A stretch of 64,000 nt of DNA from Thermodesulfovibrionia bacterium. Its GTDB lineage: Bacteria; Nitrospirota; Thermodesulfovibrionia; UBA6902. The DNA is taken from contig JAGVNU010000030.1 of assembly GCA_020053105.1 (NCBI GenBank), forward strand, positions 23,238-87,237. The letters are read 5' to 3'. The notes under the pieces were generated by a model, which was given only the letters and a program-made list of their open reading frames with translations, searched no databases and was not told the origin of the DNA. A program made the translations under genes and the position numbers. Positions within the stretch are counted from its first letter, which is position 1, and the number at the start of each line of letters is the position of its first letter. This document shows, one piece after another, positions 17,413-27,774 of the stretch.

Positions 17413-19048
17413 CCGGCTTCTTGGAAGAGCCGGCTACTTTTTCATACAGGTTCAATAACTTCTGATATTTATCATAAGAAGGATCTATACTTTTAATCCG
17501 GTCAAGATACTGTGATGCCGTATAAAGGTACTTTTCGTTCGTCCCGCTCTTCTGCATATACATCATCAATGCCTGTGCGGCATTAGCATTGATGATCTTG
17601 CTCTCAGGAAGGCCCTTTGCTGCCTTTTCAAAATATTCGATGGCATCTTCAAGTTTGCCTTCCTCGATAAGACTCACCCCCTCATTGTTCAGTTTTATGA
17701 CTTCGTTCTTGGTTGTAGTTATGACCTTTGCCCCTTCTTCCTCTAGCTGAGAGTCCTTAAATACACCCTGCACCATAGCGAGGACCTTGTCATTGTCGTG
17801 ATTGTTCCTCACGATATTCTGCATGAACTGCATACCCTTTTCTTTTTCACCCAAATCAAAGCAGACCCTGGCAAGGTCCATGGTTGCCTCCATCGGGACC
17901 TTGCCCGACAGTTTTTCGAGAAGCCTCGTGGCCTCCTGAATTGTCTTCCTGGCATCTTCTTTCCGGTTCATTCCCTTATAAACAATCCCTTCCATAGAGA
18001 CGGTCTGAAACATGGCTTCAATGTTTCCCTTGAACTCATTACGTGCGCTGTTAAGGACCTGGAGCGCCTCATCCGGGGAGTCCTTTTTTATCATGGTTTT
18101 TGCCAGGCCGGTGTAATAAGACGGACTTTTGAAACATGAATGTTTCCCTATGGCAATAGCCGATTTAAAGGCCTCTTCCGCTGCGTCATAATCGCCGATT
18201 TTACCGGAAATGTCCCCTATTGTCTGGTGACGCAATATGGCTTTAGGCGATATCCCGATAGCTGTCAAAAGCACCTTCTGCGCCTCGTCCAGCGCCTCCA
18301 GTTCCTGAAGAGCCTTTGCCAGCCAGTCGTATGCCTCCATATAAGTTTTGTTGTCATCTAAAACCGACTTGAACATGTCCTTTGCCTTCAGATATTCCCC
18401 TTTATGGAAATGCACCTTTCCCATTCCCATTTTGGCCCATGAGATTTCCCTCATGGAAAGCACTTTCTCAAAAACGGCCGCAGCTTCATCATAGCGCCCG
18501 ATAGTGATACAGAGATCGCCTTTCAACCTCAGATACTCAAGCATATACCTCGGAATATTTATTGCGCGCTCATCGCAGAGTGTAATTGCACGTAAATATT
18601 CCTTATTGCGGACTGCGGTTTCAATGTCCTCAAAATCGGTTTTTCTCTTTAAGATTTTCTCCAGTCTCATTGTTACCATTTCTTTAGAAATCGGCTTAAT
18701 CAGATAGTCATCGGGCTGATATTCAACAGCTCCCATGACCATAGGCATGGTGTTTTCAGCCGTCAGCATTACAAAGATGCTGGAATACCGGATCAGGCCC
18801 CGGTGCTTGGCCTCTTCCAGTATCTGCTGGCCGTCTTTTTTGTCATGTCCGAGATTGTAATCGCACATAACAATATCGTATGCCTTGCTCTCCATCTTCT
18901 GGATCGCACTGTCACCACTGTAGGCATCGTCAATATCCTTTGCGCCTAATGATTCGAGCATCCTTACCATGAGCCGCCTGAAACTGGAGAAGTCATCAAC
19001 GATCAGGATTTTCTTATGTTTATAGTCAATTGCCATTTGTTGATTCAA
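17405..19048 (-). CDS. response regulator with REC domain and TPR array
   Basis: A 547-residue protein. Residues 8-130 are a receiver domain (acidic pair in ILIVDDF, phosphoacceptor Asp in VMCDYNLG, conserved T/S in VMLTAEN, Lys in YLIKPISKE). The rest is a series of tetratricopeptide-type helical repeats to about residue 510, a protein-interaction scaffold rather than a DNA-binding output. It is similar in plan to VieB-like REC-TPR regulators. It overlaps pckG by 4 bases (ATGA) and the kinase gene by 8, forming a pckG-REC/TPR-kinase operon. Confidence 0.88.
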   Translation of the reverse strand: MNQQMAIDYKHKKILIVDDFSSFRRLMVRMLESLGAKDIDDAYSGDSAIQKMESKAYDIVMCDYNLGHDKKDGQQILEEAKHRGLIRYSSIFVMLTAENTMPMVMGAVEYQPDDYLIKPISKEMVTMRLEKILKRKTDFEDIETAVRNKEYLRAITLCDERAINIPRYMLEYLRLKGDLCITIGRYDEAAAVFEKVLSMREISWAKMGMGKVHFHKGEYLKAKDMFKSVLDDNKTYMEAYDWLAKALQELEALDEAQKVLLTAIGISPKAILRHQTIGDISGKIGDYDAAEEAFKSAIAIGKHSCFKSPSYYTGLAKTMIKKDSPDEALQVLNSARNEFKGNIEAMFQTVSMEGIVYKGMNRKEDARKTIQEATRLLEKLSGKVPMEATMDLARVCFDLGEKEKGMQFMQNIVRNNHDNDKVLAMVQGVFKDSQLEEEGAKVITTTKNEVIKLNNEGVSLIEEGKLEDAIEYFEKAAKGLPESKIINANAAQALMMYMQKSGTNEKYLYTASQYLDRIKSIDPSYDKYQKLLNLYEKVAGSSKKPDA

Positions 19049-20841
19049 ACCTGTTTCCCGAGTGCGTCAATGAATCCCTGAAACTGTTTTTTAAGTCTCT
19101 CCGGCATACGATTGCCGAATGTGGAGAAGTGTTTTTCGATATCAGGGACCTCCGCCTTCCAGGCCGTCAGGTCTATGCTCATCAGTTCTTTCATGTTATC
19201 AGTTGACAGATTAAGGCCGCTGAGATCAAGGTCTTTTTCGTTAGGCAATAACCCTATGGGGGTCTTTTGGGCCCCTACCCTGCCGTCTATGCGCTCGCAT
19301 ATCCATTTCAGCACACGGCTGTTGTCGCTGAATCCGGGCCATAAAAATTTGCCGTCCTGACTCTTTCTGAACCAGTTAACATAAAAAACCCTCGGCGCCC
19401 TGCTGCCCAGCCTGTCACCCATATCAAACCAATGCTGGAAATAGTCGCCCATGTTGTACCCGCAGAACGGCTTCATGGCAAACGGATCTCTCCTGAGATT
19501 GCCGACAGCCCCTATGTTGGCTGCTGTTGTCTCCGAGGCCGCGGTTGCGCCAAGGAAGACCCCGTGGTCCCAGTCAAAGGCCTCATACACCAACGGCACT
19601 ACATCAGTGCGGCGGCCGCCGAATATGAAGATATCAATAGGCACGCCCTCGGGCTTCTCCCAGTCTTTACATATTACCGGACACTGGGACGCTGGAGCTG
19701 TAAAGCGCGCATTTGCATGGGCGGCGTCAGTGGAACTCTGAGGCGTCCAGTCCTTCCCCTTCCAGTCAATCACATGCGCAGGCTCGTCGCCGTCCATGCC
19801 TTCCCACCATACATCTCCATCATCGGTAAGGGCGCAATTTGTAAAAATAACATTTTCCTTCAATGTGTCCATTGCCATCGGGTTCGTGCTGTATGATGTC
19901 CCTGGGGCCACTCCAAAAAACCCGTTTTCAGGATTGATGGCATGAAGACGTCCGTCAGGCCCAACATTCATCCAGGCAATGTCATCTCCGATACATTCGC
20001 ATTTCCAGCCGGCAATTGAAGGCTGCATCATTGCCAGATTGGTCTTTCCGCAGGCAGAGGGAAAGGCGGCCGCAATATGATACTGTTTCCCTTCAGGGTT
20101 GGTGAGACGGAGAATCAGCATATGCTCCGCCATCCATCCTTCGCGTTTTGCCATGGCTGACGCAATACGAAGGGCCAGGCACTTCTTCCCAAGCAGGGCG
20201 TTGCCGCCGTAGCCTGATCCATATGACCAGATCAGGTTCTCTTCGGGGAAATGACTGATATATTTTTTCTCAATCGGCGCACACGGCCATTTGGTGTCTT
20301 TCTGCCCCGGCGCAAGAGGAGCGCCGACTGAATGGAGACAGGGAATAAAGTCGCCGTATGCGCCCAGCAGTTCCAGCACCTGTGAACTGACACGGGTCAT
20401 AATATGCATATTCACAACTACATAAGGACTGTCGGAGATTTCAATTCCGATTTTTGAAATAGGAGAGCCGATGGGTCCCATTGAAAAAGGTATCACATAC
20501 ATCGTGCGGCCCTTCATGCATCCCCTGTAAAGATCCAGCATGGTCTTTTTTAAATCACTTGGGGCAATCCAGTTGTTCGTAGGTCCGGCATCTTCCCTTG
20601 AAGCAGTGCTGATATAAGTATTGTCTTCGACCCGGGCCACATCGCTTGGATCGGACCTGAATAAAAAACTGTTCGGACGTTTCTTGAGCGGTATCGCTAT
20701 CCCGCTTTTAATGAGTTTGTCCATCATGAGCCTGTATTCATCTTTAGAGCCGCTGCATACATAAATATCATCAGGGGCACATAGGTCCGCCACTTCCCTG
20801 ATCCATCTGTTGAGCTTTTCATTCTTAACGGTAACGCTCAT
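19045..20841 (-). CDS. pckG: phosphoenolpyruvate carboxykinase (GTP)
   Basis: The GTP-type PEPCK interconverts oxaloacetate and phosphoenolpyruvate plus CO2. The 598-residue length is typical. The kinase P-loop [15 protein letters not shown], the [13 protein letters not shown] substrate segment, and the metal/nucleotide block GDDIAWM are intact. The [15 protein letters not shown] and [16 protein letters not shown] segments are classic for the GTP class. It heads a minus-strand operon with the REC-TPR regulator and a kinase, an unusual pairing that could link gluconeogenic flux to signalling. Confidence 0.97.
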   Translation of the reverse strand: MSVTVKNEKLNRWIREVADLCAPDDIYVCSGSKDEYRLMMDKLIKSGIAIPLKKRPNSFLFRSDPSDVARVEDNTYISTASREDAGPTNNWIAPSDLKKTMLDLYRGCMKGRTMYVIPFSMGPIGSPISKIGIEISDSPYVVVNMHIMTRVSSQVLELLGAYGDFIPCLHSVGAPLAPGQKDTKWPCAPIEKKYISHFPEENLIWSYGSGYGGNALLGKKCLALRIASAMAKREGWMAEHMLILRLTNPEGKQYHIAAAFPSACGKTNLAMMQPSIAGWKCECIGDDIAWMNVGPDGRLHAINPENGFFGVAPGTSYSTNPMAMDTLKENVIFTNCALTDDGDVWWEGMDGDEPAHVIDWKGKDWTPQSSTDAAHANARFTAPASQCPVICKDWEKPEGVPIDIFIFGGRRTDVVPLVYEAFDWDHGVFLGATAASETTAANIGAVGNLRRDPFAMKPFCGYNMGDYFQHWFDMGDRLGSRAPRVFYVNWFRKSQDGKFLWPGFSDNSRVLKWICERIDGRVGAQKTPIGLLPNEKDLDLSGLNLSTDNMKELMSIDLTAWKAEVPDIEKHFSTFGNRMPERLKKQFQGFIDALGKQV

Positions 20842-21017
20842 ATATTTCTCTCCTTGTATTTCTCCTTTTTTCTTTCATTCGTACTCTTGAATTCCACGGG
20901 GAAAACGAAGAAATCGTACTGACCTGGCTGCCGGGCATCTGTCTCTACGGTCAATTATACATATTGTCACTCTATTATTTCCATGATAGTAATTCTATGG
21001 TAGAGGCAATGAATTAA

Positions 21018-21716
21018 TTGCCCGCTTTAGGTTACAATACTACCGCTATGACGATGGATTTCCCGGACATGATAAGACAACTGGTAGTATCCGCACTCCC
21101 GATACTTATTGCAATTACATTCCATGAGGTGTCTCATGGTTACATAGCTTACAGGCTTGGCGACCCCACCGCGAAGTTAATGGGAAGACTCACGCTTAAT
21201 CCACTTGCTCACATCGACCTTATAGGCACTATAATTCTGCCCGGCATTCTTCTGATCACAGGCGCCCCTGTCTTCGGATACGCAAAGCCTGTCCCGATTA
21301 ACCCTGCCAACTTCAGAGATCCAAAAAGAGATATGGCCATATCTGCAGCGGCCGGGCCTATAACAAACGCGTGTCTCGCTATTTTAAGCCTGCTGATCTT
21401 AAAGTTCCTGATAATCCCATCGGCGTCTTTATTGCCAGGGAGCCTGGGCCACGCAGTCCTTACGCCGTTAACAATGATGTTCACCCAAAGCATCATAATA
21501 AACGTTGTCCTTGCTTCGTTCAACCTGCTGCCCATTCCTCCTCTTGACGGAGGCAGGGTGCTTGTCGGGCTTTTGCCTCACAGGCAGGCTGTTGCATATA
21601 GCAGGATTGAGCCATACGGTTTTTTTATTGTAATCCTTCTTCTGATGACGGGGATCGCAAATTTTTTTGTTACTCCTCTTATCAATATATTTTTGGCGTT
21701 TCTCAGTCTGTTCTGA
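21018..21716 (+). CDS. site-2 protease family (M50) membrane metalloprotease
   Basis: A 232-residue integral membrane protease. The zinc motif HEVSH lies in the first membrane segment region (ITFHEVSHGYIAYRLGDP), and the third ligand region is NLLPIPPLDGGRV. The short form without PDZ or CBS domains is common and of unknown substrate. The start is uncertain: TTG at 21018 has AGAGG 11 bases upstream; ATG at 21048 or 21054 would give a shorter N-terminus but has no clear ribosome-binding site. trpS follows after 18 bases, a pairing seen in many genomes. Confidence 0.92.
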   Translation: MPALGYNTTAMTMDFPDMIRQLVVSALPILIAITFHEVSHGYIAYRLGDPTAKLMGRLTLNPLAHIDLIGTIILPGILLITGAPVFGYAKPVPINPANFRDPKRDMAISAAAGPITNACLAILSLLILKFLIIPSASLLPGSLGHAVLTPLTMMFTQSIIINVVLASFNLLPIPPLDGGRVLVGLLPHRQAVAYSRIEPYGFFIVILLLMTGIANFFVTPLINIFLAFLSLF

Positions 21717-21734
21717 GAGAAAGGGGTTTATTAG

Positions 21735-22730
21735 TTGGCAAAACAGAGAGTCCTCAGCGGAATTCAGCCCAGCGGCAGATTGCATATAGGCAATCTCGTG
21801 GGCGCCCTGCAAAACTGGGTGAAATTGCAGGACAAATATGAATGCTTTTATTTTATCGCGGACTGGCATGCGCTCACATCTCAATATGCGGACACATCAC
21901 AGTTAAAAGATAATATCAAAGATGTGCTGGTTAATTGCCTCGCTGCGGGGCTTGATCCGGAAAGGGCAACCATCTTTGCACAGTCCCGAGTTGTTGAACA
22001 CGCCGAACTTCATGTGCTGCTGTCAATGGTCACTCCGTTGGCCTGGCTTGAACGGGTTCCTACATATAAAGAAAAACAGACAGAGGTCAAGGACAAAGAC
22101 CTTAACACTTACGGCTTCCTCGGCTACCCGCTGCTTCAGTCGGCAGACATATTGATTTACCGTGCGAATTATGTGCCGGTAGGCGTTGACCAGATGCCTC
22201 ACCTTGAGATTACACGGGAGATAGGCAGACGGTTTAATAATTTGTACGGGGAGGTTTTCCCTGAGCCTGAGGGGTTGCTGACTGAATTCCCCAAGGTTGT
22301 CGGGACTGACGGCAGAAAGATGAGCAAGACGTACGGCAACTGCATTTACCTTTCTGATTCGCCAAAAGAAGTTGAGCAGAAGGTAAGAACAATGACAACC
22401 GATCCCCACAGGATCAAGCGAACCGACAAAGGCGATCCGGAACTTTCTCCTGTCTATCATCTCCACAAAATATTTTCTTCAAAAGAAGAGCAGCAACAGG
22501 TCTCCGACGGATGCCGCACAGCCGGGATAGGATGCATTGACTGCAAAAAGGTCCTGATAAAAAATCTCTTATCAGTGATGGAGCCGATTTGGGAAAAGCG
22601 AAATCACTTCCTTGGGCAGCCGGACCTTCTTGAAGACATATTGGCATCAGGTTCTGAAAAGGCAAGACACGCGGCAAAAGATACTATGCTTAATGTCAGA
22701 AAAGCAATCGGACTTGGCAGTATATCGTAA
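21735..22730 (+). CDS. trpS: tryptophanyl-tRNA synthetase
   Basis: TrpRS charges tRNA-Trp. The 331-residue class I enzyme has the GIQPSGRLHIGN signature (HIGH variant HIGN), DWHALTSQ, and the KMSKT loop in TDGRKMSKTYGN. The start codon is TTG, with AGAGAAAGGGG upstream; it fits the family N-terminus. It follows the M50 protease gene by 18 bases, so the two are likely co-transcribed. Confidence 0.96.
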   Translation: MAKQRVLSGIQPSGRLHIGNLVGALQNWVKLQDKYECFYFIADWHALTSQYADTSQLKDNIKDVLVNCLAAGLDPERATIFAQSRVVEHAELHVLLSMVTPLAWLERVPTYKEKQTEVKDKDLNTYGFLGYPLLQSADILIYRANYVPVGVDQMPHLEITREIGRRFNNLYGEVFPEPEGLLTEFPKVVGTDGRKMSKTYGNCIYLSDSPKEVEQKVRTMTTDPHRIKRTDKGDPELSPVYHLHKIFSSKEEQQQVSDGCRTAGIGCIDCKKVLIKNLLSVMEPIWEKRNHFLGQPDLLEDILASGSEKARHAAKDTMLNVRKAIGLGSIS

Positions 22731-22743
22731 TCATTTTTTTGGA

Positions 22744-23628
22744 TCAAGCCTGCCGCTTGAATAATTTAATACCTGTGCGGAAAGCCTCCAACGATTCCAA
22801 AGAAGACGCGATTCTCCAGTCACATTCCTTGTAGACATCAAACCAGATCAGCGCCTGAATGCGTGGGAATTTTGTCTCAATGACATGTAATGCTTCATTT
22901 ATCCAAAGCCCTTTGTTTCCACCTGCCCCCGTGCTGGCCATCTCCCCTATCATAATCGGGCAACGGCTGAGAGCAGTCAGCGTATTGTAGGCATCTGAAA
23001 AAATCTCTTCAAAACTCTGCCATTCCGACCACTCCCTTTCACCTCCCCAGTTATATCCGTCCATTGCCACCCAATCAACAACGTCATCTCCTGGAAAATA
23101 GTCTTCCATCCTGTTAACAGGTGTCGGCGGATATGAACGTGCATATGGACTCCATACCCATTGAATCCTGAAAGAGGCTTCCCTGTTGACGAGATTTCGA
23201 ATATGGTCCCATGCAGCGATAAAATCACCGGGAGAATTGCCATTCACTGTACCGCACCACGGATACCAGTTCCCGTTCATTTCATGCATTACCCTCAGAA
23301 ACACAGTACGGGGGAATGATGAAAGCTCTCCGGCAAAAGACCGGATATAATCATCGTATCGGCCTGCAATGATATTTTTCAATGCAAAATCGGGTTGGTC
23401 GCAAGCCCTCTCCTCACGCTCCGGAAGCATCCAGGGTTCCCATGTCAGAAATACATCACGTGTCGATGATTTAAGGCGGTCAAGCCAGGGAAGATCGTCC
23501 TTAATGGAACACCGGTTCCAGGCCCTGAATACAGAAACAATATCTATTGCCGTCCCATAGGCGTCTTCAATAGATGCAAGTTCAGATTCATCAAGGGGCT
23601 CATGAAGACGGTAAATTCCGAACTTCAT
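22744..23628 (-). CDS. GH26-like glycoside hydrolase
   Basis: A 294-residue TIM-barrel hydrolase resembling family GH26 (beta-mannanase / related endoglycanases). The proposed acid/base is the Glu in RVMHEMNGNWYPW and the nucleophile the Glu in IMIGEMAS; WVAMDGYNWG is also typical. No signal peptide is visible, so it would be cytoplasmic unless a longer start or another export route is used, which is odd for a polysaccharidase. Its start overlaps the end of the GT2 synthase gene by 4 bases. Trimming or releasing the polymer made by that synthase is the likely role. Confidence 0.82.
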   Translation of the reverse strand: MKFGIYRLHEPLDESELASIEDAYGTAIDIVSVFRAWNRCSIKDDLPWLDRLKSSTRDVFLTWEPWMLPEREERACDQPDFALKNIIAGRYDDYIRSFAGELSSFPRTVFLRVMHEMNGNWYPWCGTVNGNSPGDFIAAWDHIRNLVNREASFRIQWVWSPYARSYPPTPVNRMEDYFPGDDVVDWVAMDGYNWGGEREWSEWQSFEEIFSDAYNTLTALSRCPIMIGEMASTGAGGNKGLWINEALHVIETKFPRIQALIWFDVYKECDWRIASSLESLEAFRTGIKLFKRQA

Positions 23629-25163
23629 CGCATAAGACGTTTTGGATAAAGGCTCAGCTCAACAAAACGCCAGAGGATAGCAACGGTCCAGCAGGCCCAG
23701 AACACATTGATAACAAGGAACCAGCGATCGTTCCTGATCGTTACAATCCCATATACCACCGCAGCCACGGACAAAAGAATAAACAATACGTGCGGAAGGC
23801 ATTTTGATATACGCGTGCCGATCTTGTAGTGCCCGCTGCTTTTATTAGTGACCGTGTATTCAGGGAGACTGCTCCTGCTGAACAATGCCGTAAAAAAAGC
23901 GCTGAAATATACATGAAAGAGTCCGGCCTGGGCCTGGAACCTTTTAAAGGTATGCAAATTATAAGTTGTAATCTTGTTGGAGAACAAATAAAGTAAAAAG
24001 TAAGGCGTTCTTGCAATAACATAATGCCAGAACGGCTCCCGTAACATGAAATGGTGGGTAAAGAGCGCCCAAATCGGAATAATAAAGAATATGGGCAGGA
24101 AAATACCAAACGCCACATAGTGAAACCCATTGTGGAAATATTGCAGCCGCTGATAAAAATCAAGCCCCTTCTTAAAAAGTGGATTGTCCCACAATATTGA
24201 ACGTATTGAATCAACAGCCCATTGCCACCGCTGCTTTGTATGGCTGACCACTTCTTGAGGAGCGGTCCCTTCTGTATAGCTTTCATCATGGTATACAGAT
24301 CTCCAGCCATTACTGTGGAGCAGCATTGAGGTGTACACGTCCTCAACCATGTTCCATGTTGAAAATCCCCCGACAGATTCAAGCGCGGACCTTCTGTACA
24401 TGACCCCGCTGCCGCAGGAAAACGCCGCGTTGTCATAGTCCTTCCCGGACATCATAACTCCGTAAAACACATCGTCTGCATTGCTCCATGGATCGCCCTG
24501 GGGGAGTTTAAAAACCTGTTTGGTCTGGACAAAGCCTATTTTCGGAAGACTGAAATATCCGATGATGCGGTCAATGATCTCAGGACGCGCAACCTGGTCC
24601 GCGTCAAGGGCCAGAATAAGCTCACCGCCGGTAAGTTTCAACCCGTAGTTCAGATTTCCTGCTTTTCGGTCTTCATGGGTCAGCCTTCGGATGTACTGAA
24701 CGGAGTACCGTTCACATAGTGATTGAACTGTATCATCCTCACCGTCATCCAGCACATAGATTTTTTTATTGTCATAATTAATGAATGACGCAGCAGACAG
24801 TGTTTTCTCGATGATCTCAACCGGCTCTTTGTTGACAGGAATTAAAATATCCACGCTGAAGTTCTGTTTTTCAAGCGGCGGCCCTTCCGGCCGGTGATGC
24901 CGTTTGGCCCACAGCACATTTCCCCACAGGAGAAAGAGCAGGAGGAATACGGACTCTGTCACAAGAAAAGGGACAACTATATACCAGTATTGCCATTGCG
25001 CATTCACATAACACCAGCCAAGGTAGAATGCGGCAGCAAGGGTAACGGCAATGGAAAAAAGCTGCCCTGAAATCCTGTTTTTCCTGCGTTCCTTCTCGCC
25101 GTACCTCTGGTAAGTTCCTTTACCGCGAAGATCATTTATCCAACTTTTGATATTATTTTTCAT
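23625..25163 (-). CDS. processive family-2 glycosyltransferase (cellulose-synthase-like)
   Basis: An inner-membrane polysaccharide synthase of 512 residues from the ATG at 25163 (a TTG at 25214 would overlap the upstream gene). Two N-terminal membrane segments precede the GT-A domain with DDGEDD, LDADQ, a VEDVYTS acceptor Asp and the processivity motif QRWQW. Four to five C-terminal membrane segments follow. The VFKLPQGDPW segment resembles the plant/bacterial cellulose-synthase loop. No PilZ domain is visible, so direct c-di-GMP control is not evident. It lies between a beta-barrel gene and a GH26 gene: a compact secretion operon. Confidence 0.88.
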   Translation of the reverse strand: MKNNIKSWINDLRGKGTYQRYGEKERRKNRISGQLFSIAVTLAAAFYLGWCYVNAQWQYWYIVVPFLVTESVFLLLFLLWGNVLWAKRHHRPEGPPLEKQNFSVDILIPVNKEPVEIIEKTLSAASFINYDNKKIYVLDDGEDDTVQSLCERYSVQYIRRLTHEDRKAGNLNYGLKLTGGELILALDADQVARPEIIDRIIGYFSLPKIGFVQTKQVFKLPQGDPWSNADDVFYGVMMSGKDYDNAAFSCGSGVMYRRSALESVGGFSTWNMVEDVYTSMLLHSNGWRSVYHDESYTEGTAPQEVVSHTKQRWQWAVDSIRSILWDNPLFKKGLDFYQRLQYFHNGFHYVAFGIFLPIFFIIPIWALFTHHFMLREPFWHYVIARTPYFLLYLFSNKITTYNLHTFKRFQAQAGLFHVYFSAFFTALFSRSSLPEYTVTNKSSGHYKIGTRISKCLPHVLFILLSVAAVVYGIVTIRNDRWFLVINVFWACWTVAILWRFVELSLYPKRLMR

Positions 25164-25171
25164 AAGAAGTG

Positions 25172-26239
25172 TTAAAACCTGTGTTGAAAGGCAAGAGTAT
25201 AATTTATTGCCCAATAGCGGTCGGTCTCTCCCTGCCTGTCAATACCCTCGTTCTGATCAAACCATCTTACATCAAACCGCAGGGACGATTGTTCCGTGAA
25301 TTTGTAAGACGTGGAAAGGAAGGCGGCCTTTGACAGCCCGTCGCTTTTGGGAGAATATGAAAGGGCGCCCTCTGCGCCAAATGAGAGATGCTCCCGGTAA
25401 TCCTGACGATACTCAAGCCGAAGGGTATGCGTCTCAAAATTCACAGGGTCCCAGTAGGCGGACTCGACATGATCTCCGCTTCTCGTGAGAGGCGACGGGT
25501 CATTAATATCAAGATAAAAGTAATTGTAAGCTGTCCTTATATACGGAGCGTCAAGCACCTGATAACCTGCTTCGAACATGAAACTTTTTTTCTCATTGCT
25601 GTCTGAATAGTCACCATATATAATTTCTCCTGCAAATGAGACCTTCGGGACAGGGGCATATAAAAGATAAAACTTATAGTCGTCACTTTTAATGTCAAGA
25701 TCAACCGGGCCGATGGTCACCACATAGCTGTAAATGATATTATTAAACGGCAGCACGGTGTCAATAATATCAAAGTGCCTGAAACTCAATTCAGTAAACA
25801 CGTTAGCTGATGGCTGATAGCGTATGCTCGCCCCGCCATTCAGGTTTGAATTGTCATTATCATAATAATTTTCAGACAAGCGGGCCAATACGCTTGTGCT
25901 TTCCGAAATCCTCTTTTCTCCCTTAATAAACAGACTGTGTCTCAAGATATCGTCAAAGCCATCCTGAGAAAATTCCGAAAGGACATAGCCGGCCTCAAGA
26001 TATAAATCCGTCCCAGGGGAAACACCAAACTCAACTCCTGCGCTTTTCCGCGTAAAATCAGATGAGTTGGTAAAGTATTCTGACAGGAGTCTCATTGATG
26101 GAGCAGTGAAAAAGGGAAAAGAGTCATTCTGCTCTTGTATTTGCGGCGCTGATATATCGCTGCCTTCAGCAGCAGGCGAGATTTCAGCTGTCATGCATAA
26201 TAATGCTGTCAGGAGTAAAATGATTGTATTCTGTCGCAT
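25172..26239 (-). CDS. outer-membrane beta-barrel protein of a polysaccharide locus
   Basis: A 355-residue exported protein with a signal peptide of about 23 residues (MRQNTIILLLTALL, ISPAAEG). The rest alternates polar and aromatic residues in short beta-strands and ends with LAFQHRF, a terminal Phe as expected for BAM-inserted barrels. It precedes the GT2 synthase by 8 bases and so probably serves as the export pore for the polymer, like the barrel part of BcsC or PgaA but without the TPR region. Family assignment is by architecture only. Confidence 0.75.
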   Translation of the reverse strand: MRQNTIILLLTALLCMTAEISPAAEGSDISAPQIQEQNDSFPFFTAPSMRLLSEYFTNSSDFTRKSAGVEFGVSPGTDLYLEAGYVLSEFSQDGFDDILRHSLFIKGEKRISESTSVLARLSENYYDNDNSNLNGGASIRYQPSANVFTELSFRHFDIIDTVLPFNNIIYSYVVTIGPVDLDIKSDDYKFYLLYAPVPKVSFAGEIIYGDYSDSNEKKSFMFEAGYQVLDAPYIRTAYNYFYLDINDPSPLTRSGDHVESAYWDPVNFETHTLRLEYRQDYREHLSFGAEGALSYSPKSDGLSKAAFLSTSYKFTEQSSLRFDVRWFDQNEGIDRQGETDRYWAINYTLAFQHRF

Positions 26240-26404
26240 GTCTTCAGATATTTTGATTACTAATGATACAGGAATTTCTTCGTCGAGGCAAGCAATAAAC
26301 GGTATAATGAATTCAGATTTAAATACAAAAGGGGCGCCGGAAGAGGATTCCGGCGCATAAAGATTTTTTCTATCGAAGGGACAGTTGCACGGCCCTTTTC
26401 ATCA

Positions 26405-27121
26405 TTAATAACATTTTTTTCTCTGATGCCAGACAACTAACAGAGTGGCCCCTGTTATAAACAATAATACTTGTCCCGGCTCCGGCACAACATTGACATT
26501 CAACTTCACACTGCCTGCATTGTCAACGGAATTATAGTCATTGATATAAAAATAAAGGTTGGTGTCTTCTTTTAAGGAAATGGTCATTCCATCCACGTTT
26601 GAACGGTAGTAATTTAATGCATTATCTTTGGTGTCGGTAATGTAGGAGCCTTCGCCGAACTTGAAGCTGTCTCCGTATGAAGCATACATTTGTACATAAG
26701 CATTCCAGTCATTATTTCCCCAGTGGTCAGTCAAGTTATAGGCTTCAGAATCAGGGGCCAGACTTATCTCATACAAACCCTTCTCTAAAAAAACGCTGGT
26801 CCAGATCGGACTTGACGGCTTATTAAACGGGTCCCCTCCGGATTCCAGCCACCAATTAAAATTCTGCCCCTTTAAATCCGTTACAAGTTCATCCAGATTG
26901 TTCCACTGAAGTGCTCCTGATCCATACCGCCACTGATAAGTATAAATGCCGCTATCTCTGTCCCTGACATAAAGATATGTACTCTCCAGGTTGTCTGCCC
27001 ACCATCCAGCATTTGCAATACCGTCAAGAGTCACAGTAGTGGTTGAAGCATGAGAGTATGAAAAGGAAATTACTACCTGCAGCATAATCGCAAACAAAAT
27101 ACTGATTAACCTTTGACGCAT
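26405..27121 (-). CDS. PEP-CTERM sorting-domain protein
   Basis: A 238-residue exported protein with a signal peptide (ends near SYSHAS) and a C-terminal VVPEPGQVLLF motif, hydrophobic stretch and basic tail (HQRKKCY), the signature of exosortase-processed PEP-CTERM proteins. The middle region is rich in Trp, Tyr, Asp and Asn and of unknown function. GGAGACT precedes the ATG. No exosortase is in the window; one must exist elsewhere if sorting occurs. Confidence 0.85.
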   Translation of the reverse strand: MRQRLISILFAIMLQVVISFSYSHASTTTVTLDGIANAGWWADNLESTYLYVRDRDSGIYTYQWRYGSGALQWNNLDELVTDLKGQNFNWWLESGGDPFNKPSSPIWTSVFLEKGLYEISLAPDSEAYNLTDHWGNNDWNAYVQMYASYGDSFKFGEGSYITDTKDNALNYYRSNVDGMTISLKEDTNLYFYINDYNSVDNAGSVKLNVNVVPEPGQVLLFITGATLLVVWHQRKKCY

Positions 27122-27211
27122 TTTTTAGTCTCCTAATATATATATTTCATTCATCTGAGACGGGTTGAATAAATAATTTCTCTGCTAATTTTCATATTAC
27201 CGAAACGAGTT

Positions 27212-27739
27212 TTATATTCTTCTTCTCACATACCTTCTGACTGCCAGTGTTGCGCCGCCGGCTAAAAACAGTATCGTGCTTACAGGCTCAGGCACAACCG
27301 TGGTCGTGCCGGAGAATGCGAATTTATTTCCCTGGGCGTTATTAAATTCAGCTGCAAAGTCACTGTCCCCTAATTGATGATCAATAATAAAGCTAAATCC
27401 GCCAAGGGAATTGCCGGCAGCAATATAATCATTCTGGTTTATGGACATTGTATTTACAAATGTGTTTGTATTTGTCCCGGTCCATACCGTGCCAAACCAC
27501 CCGTCGGGAAGCGGAGAACCTGTGGTCGTAGACAGGATATCGAAGTAAAAACGTACTTTATAAAGAGATTCACCTGCCGTGGATGTGTTATTAAAAATGT
27601 AATCATACTGATATGATCCGCTTCCTAAATTTGTCTCATTGTATAATATGCTTGCACTTGGAGATGCAAATGCCGTTGAAACAAACATTAGCATGCAAGC
27701 TAAAACCACTGTCGTCATTAAAAGATTTTTCAGTTTCAT
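27212..27739 (-). CDS. PEP-CTERM sorting-domain protein
   Basis: A 175-residue exported protein with a signal peptide (MKLKNLLMTTVVLACMLMF, cleavage near AFA) and a C-terminal VVPEPVSTILFLAGG segment followed by the basic tail RRYVRRRI. The central part is a small Asn/Thr-rich beta domain. It is likely a surface protein anchored or released through exosortase and associated with exopolysaccharide. It lies 90 bases upstream of the second PEP-CTERM gene. Confidence 0.87.
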   Translation of the reverse strand: MKLKNLLMTTVVLACMLMFVSTAFASPSASILYNETNLGSGSYQYDYIFNNTSTAGESLYKVRFYFDILSTTTGSPLPDGWFGTVWTGTNTNTFVNTMSINQNDYIAAGNSLGGFSFIIDHQLGDSDFAAEFNNAQGNKFAFSGTTTVVPEPVSTILFLAGGATLAVRRYVRRRI

Positions 27740-27774
27740 AACATTCTCCCTATATTTTTTATATTTTTAATTTA

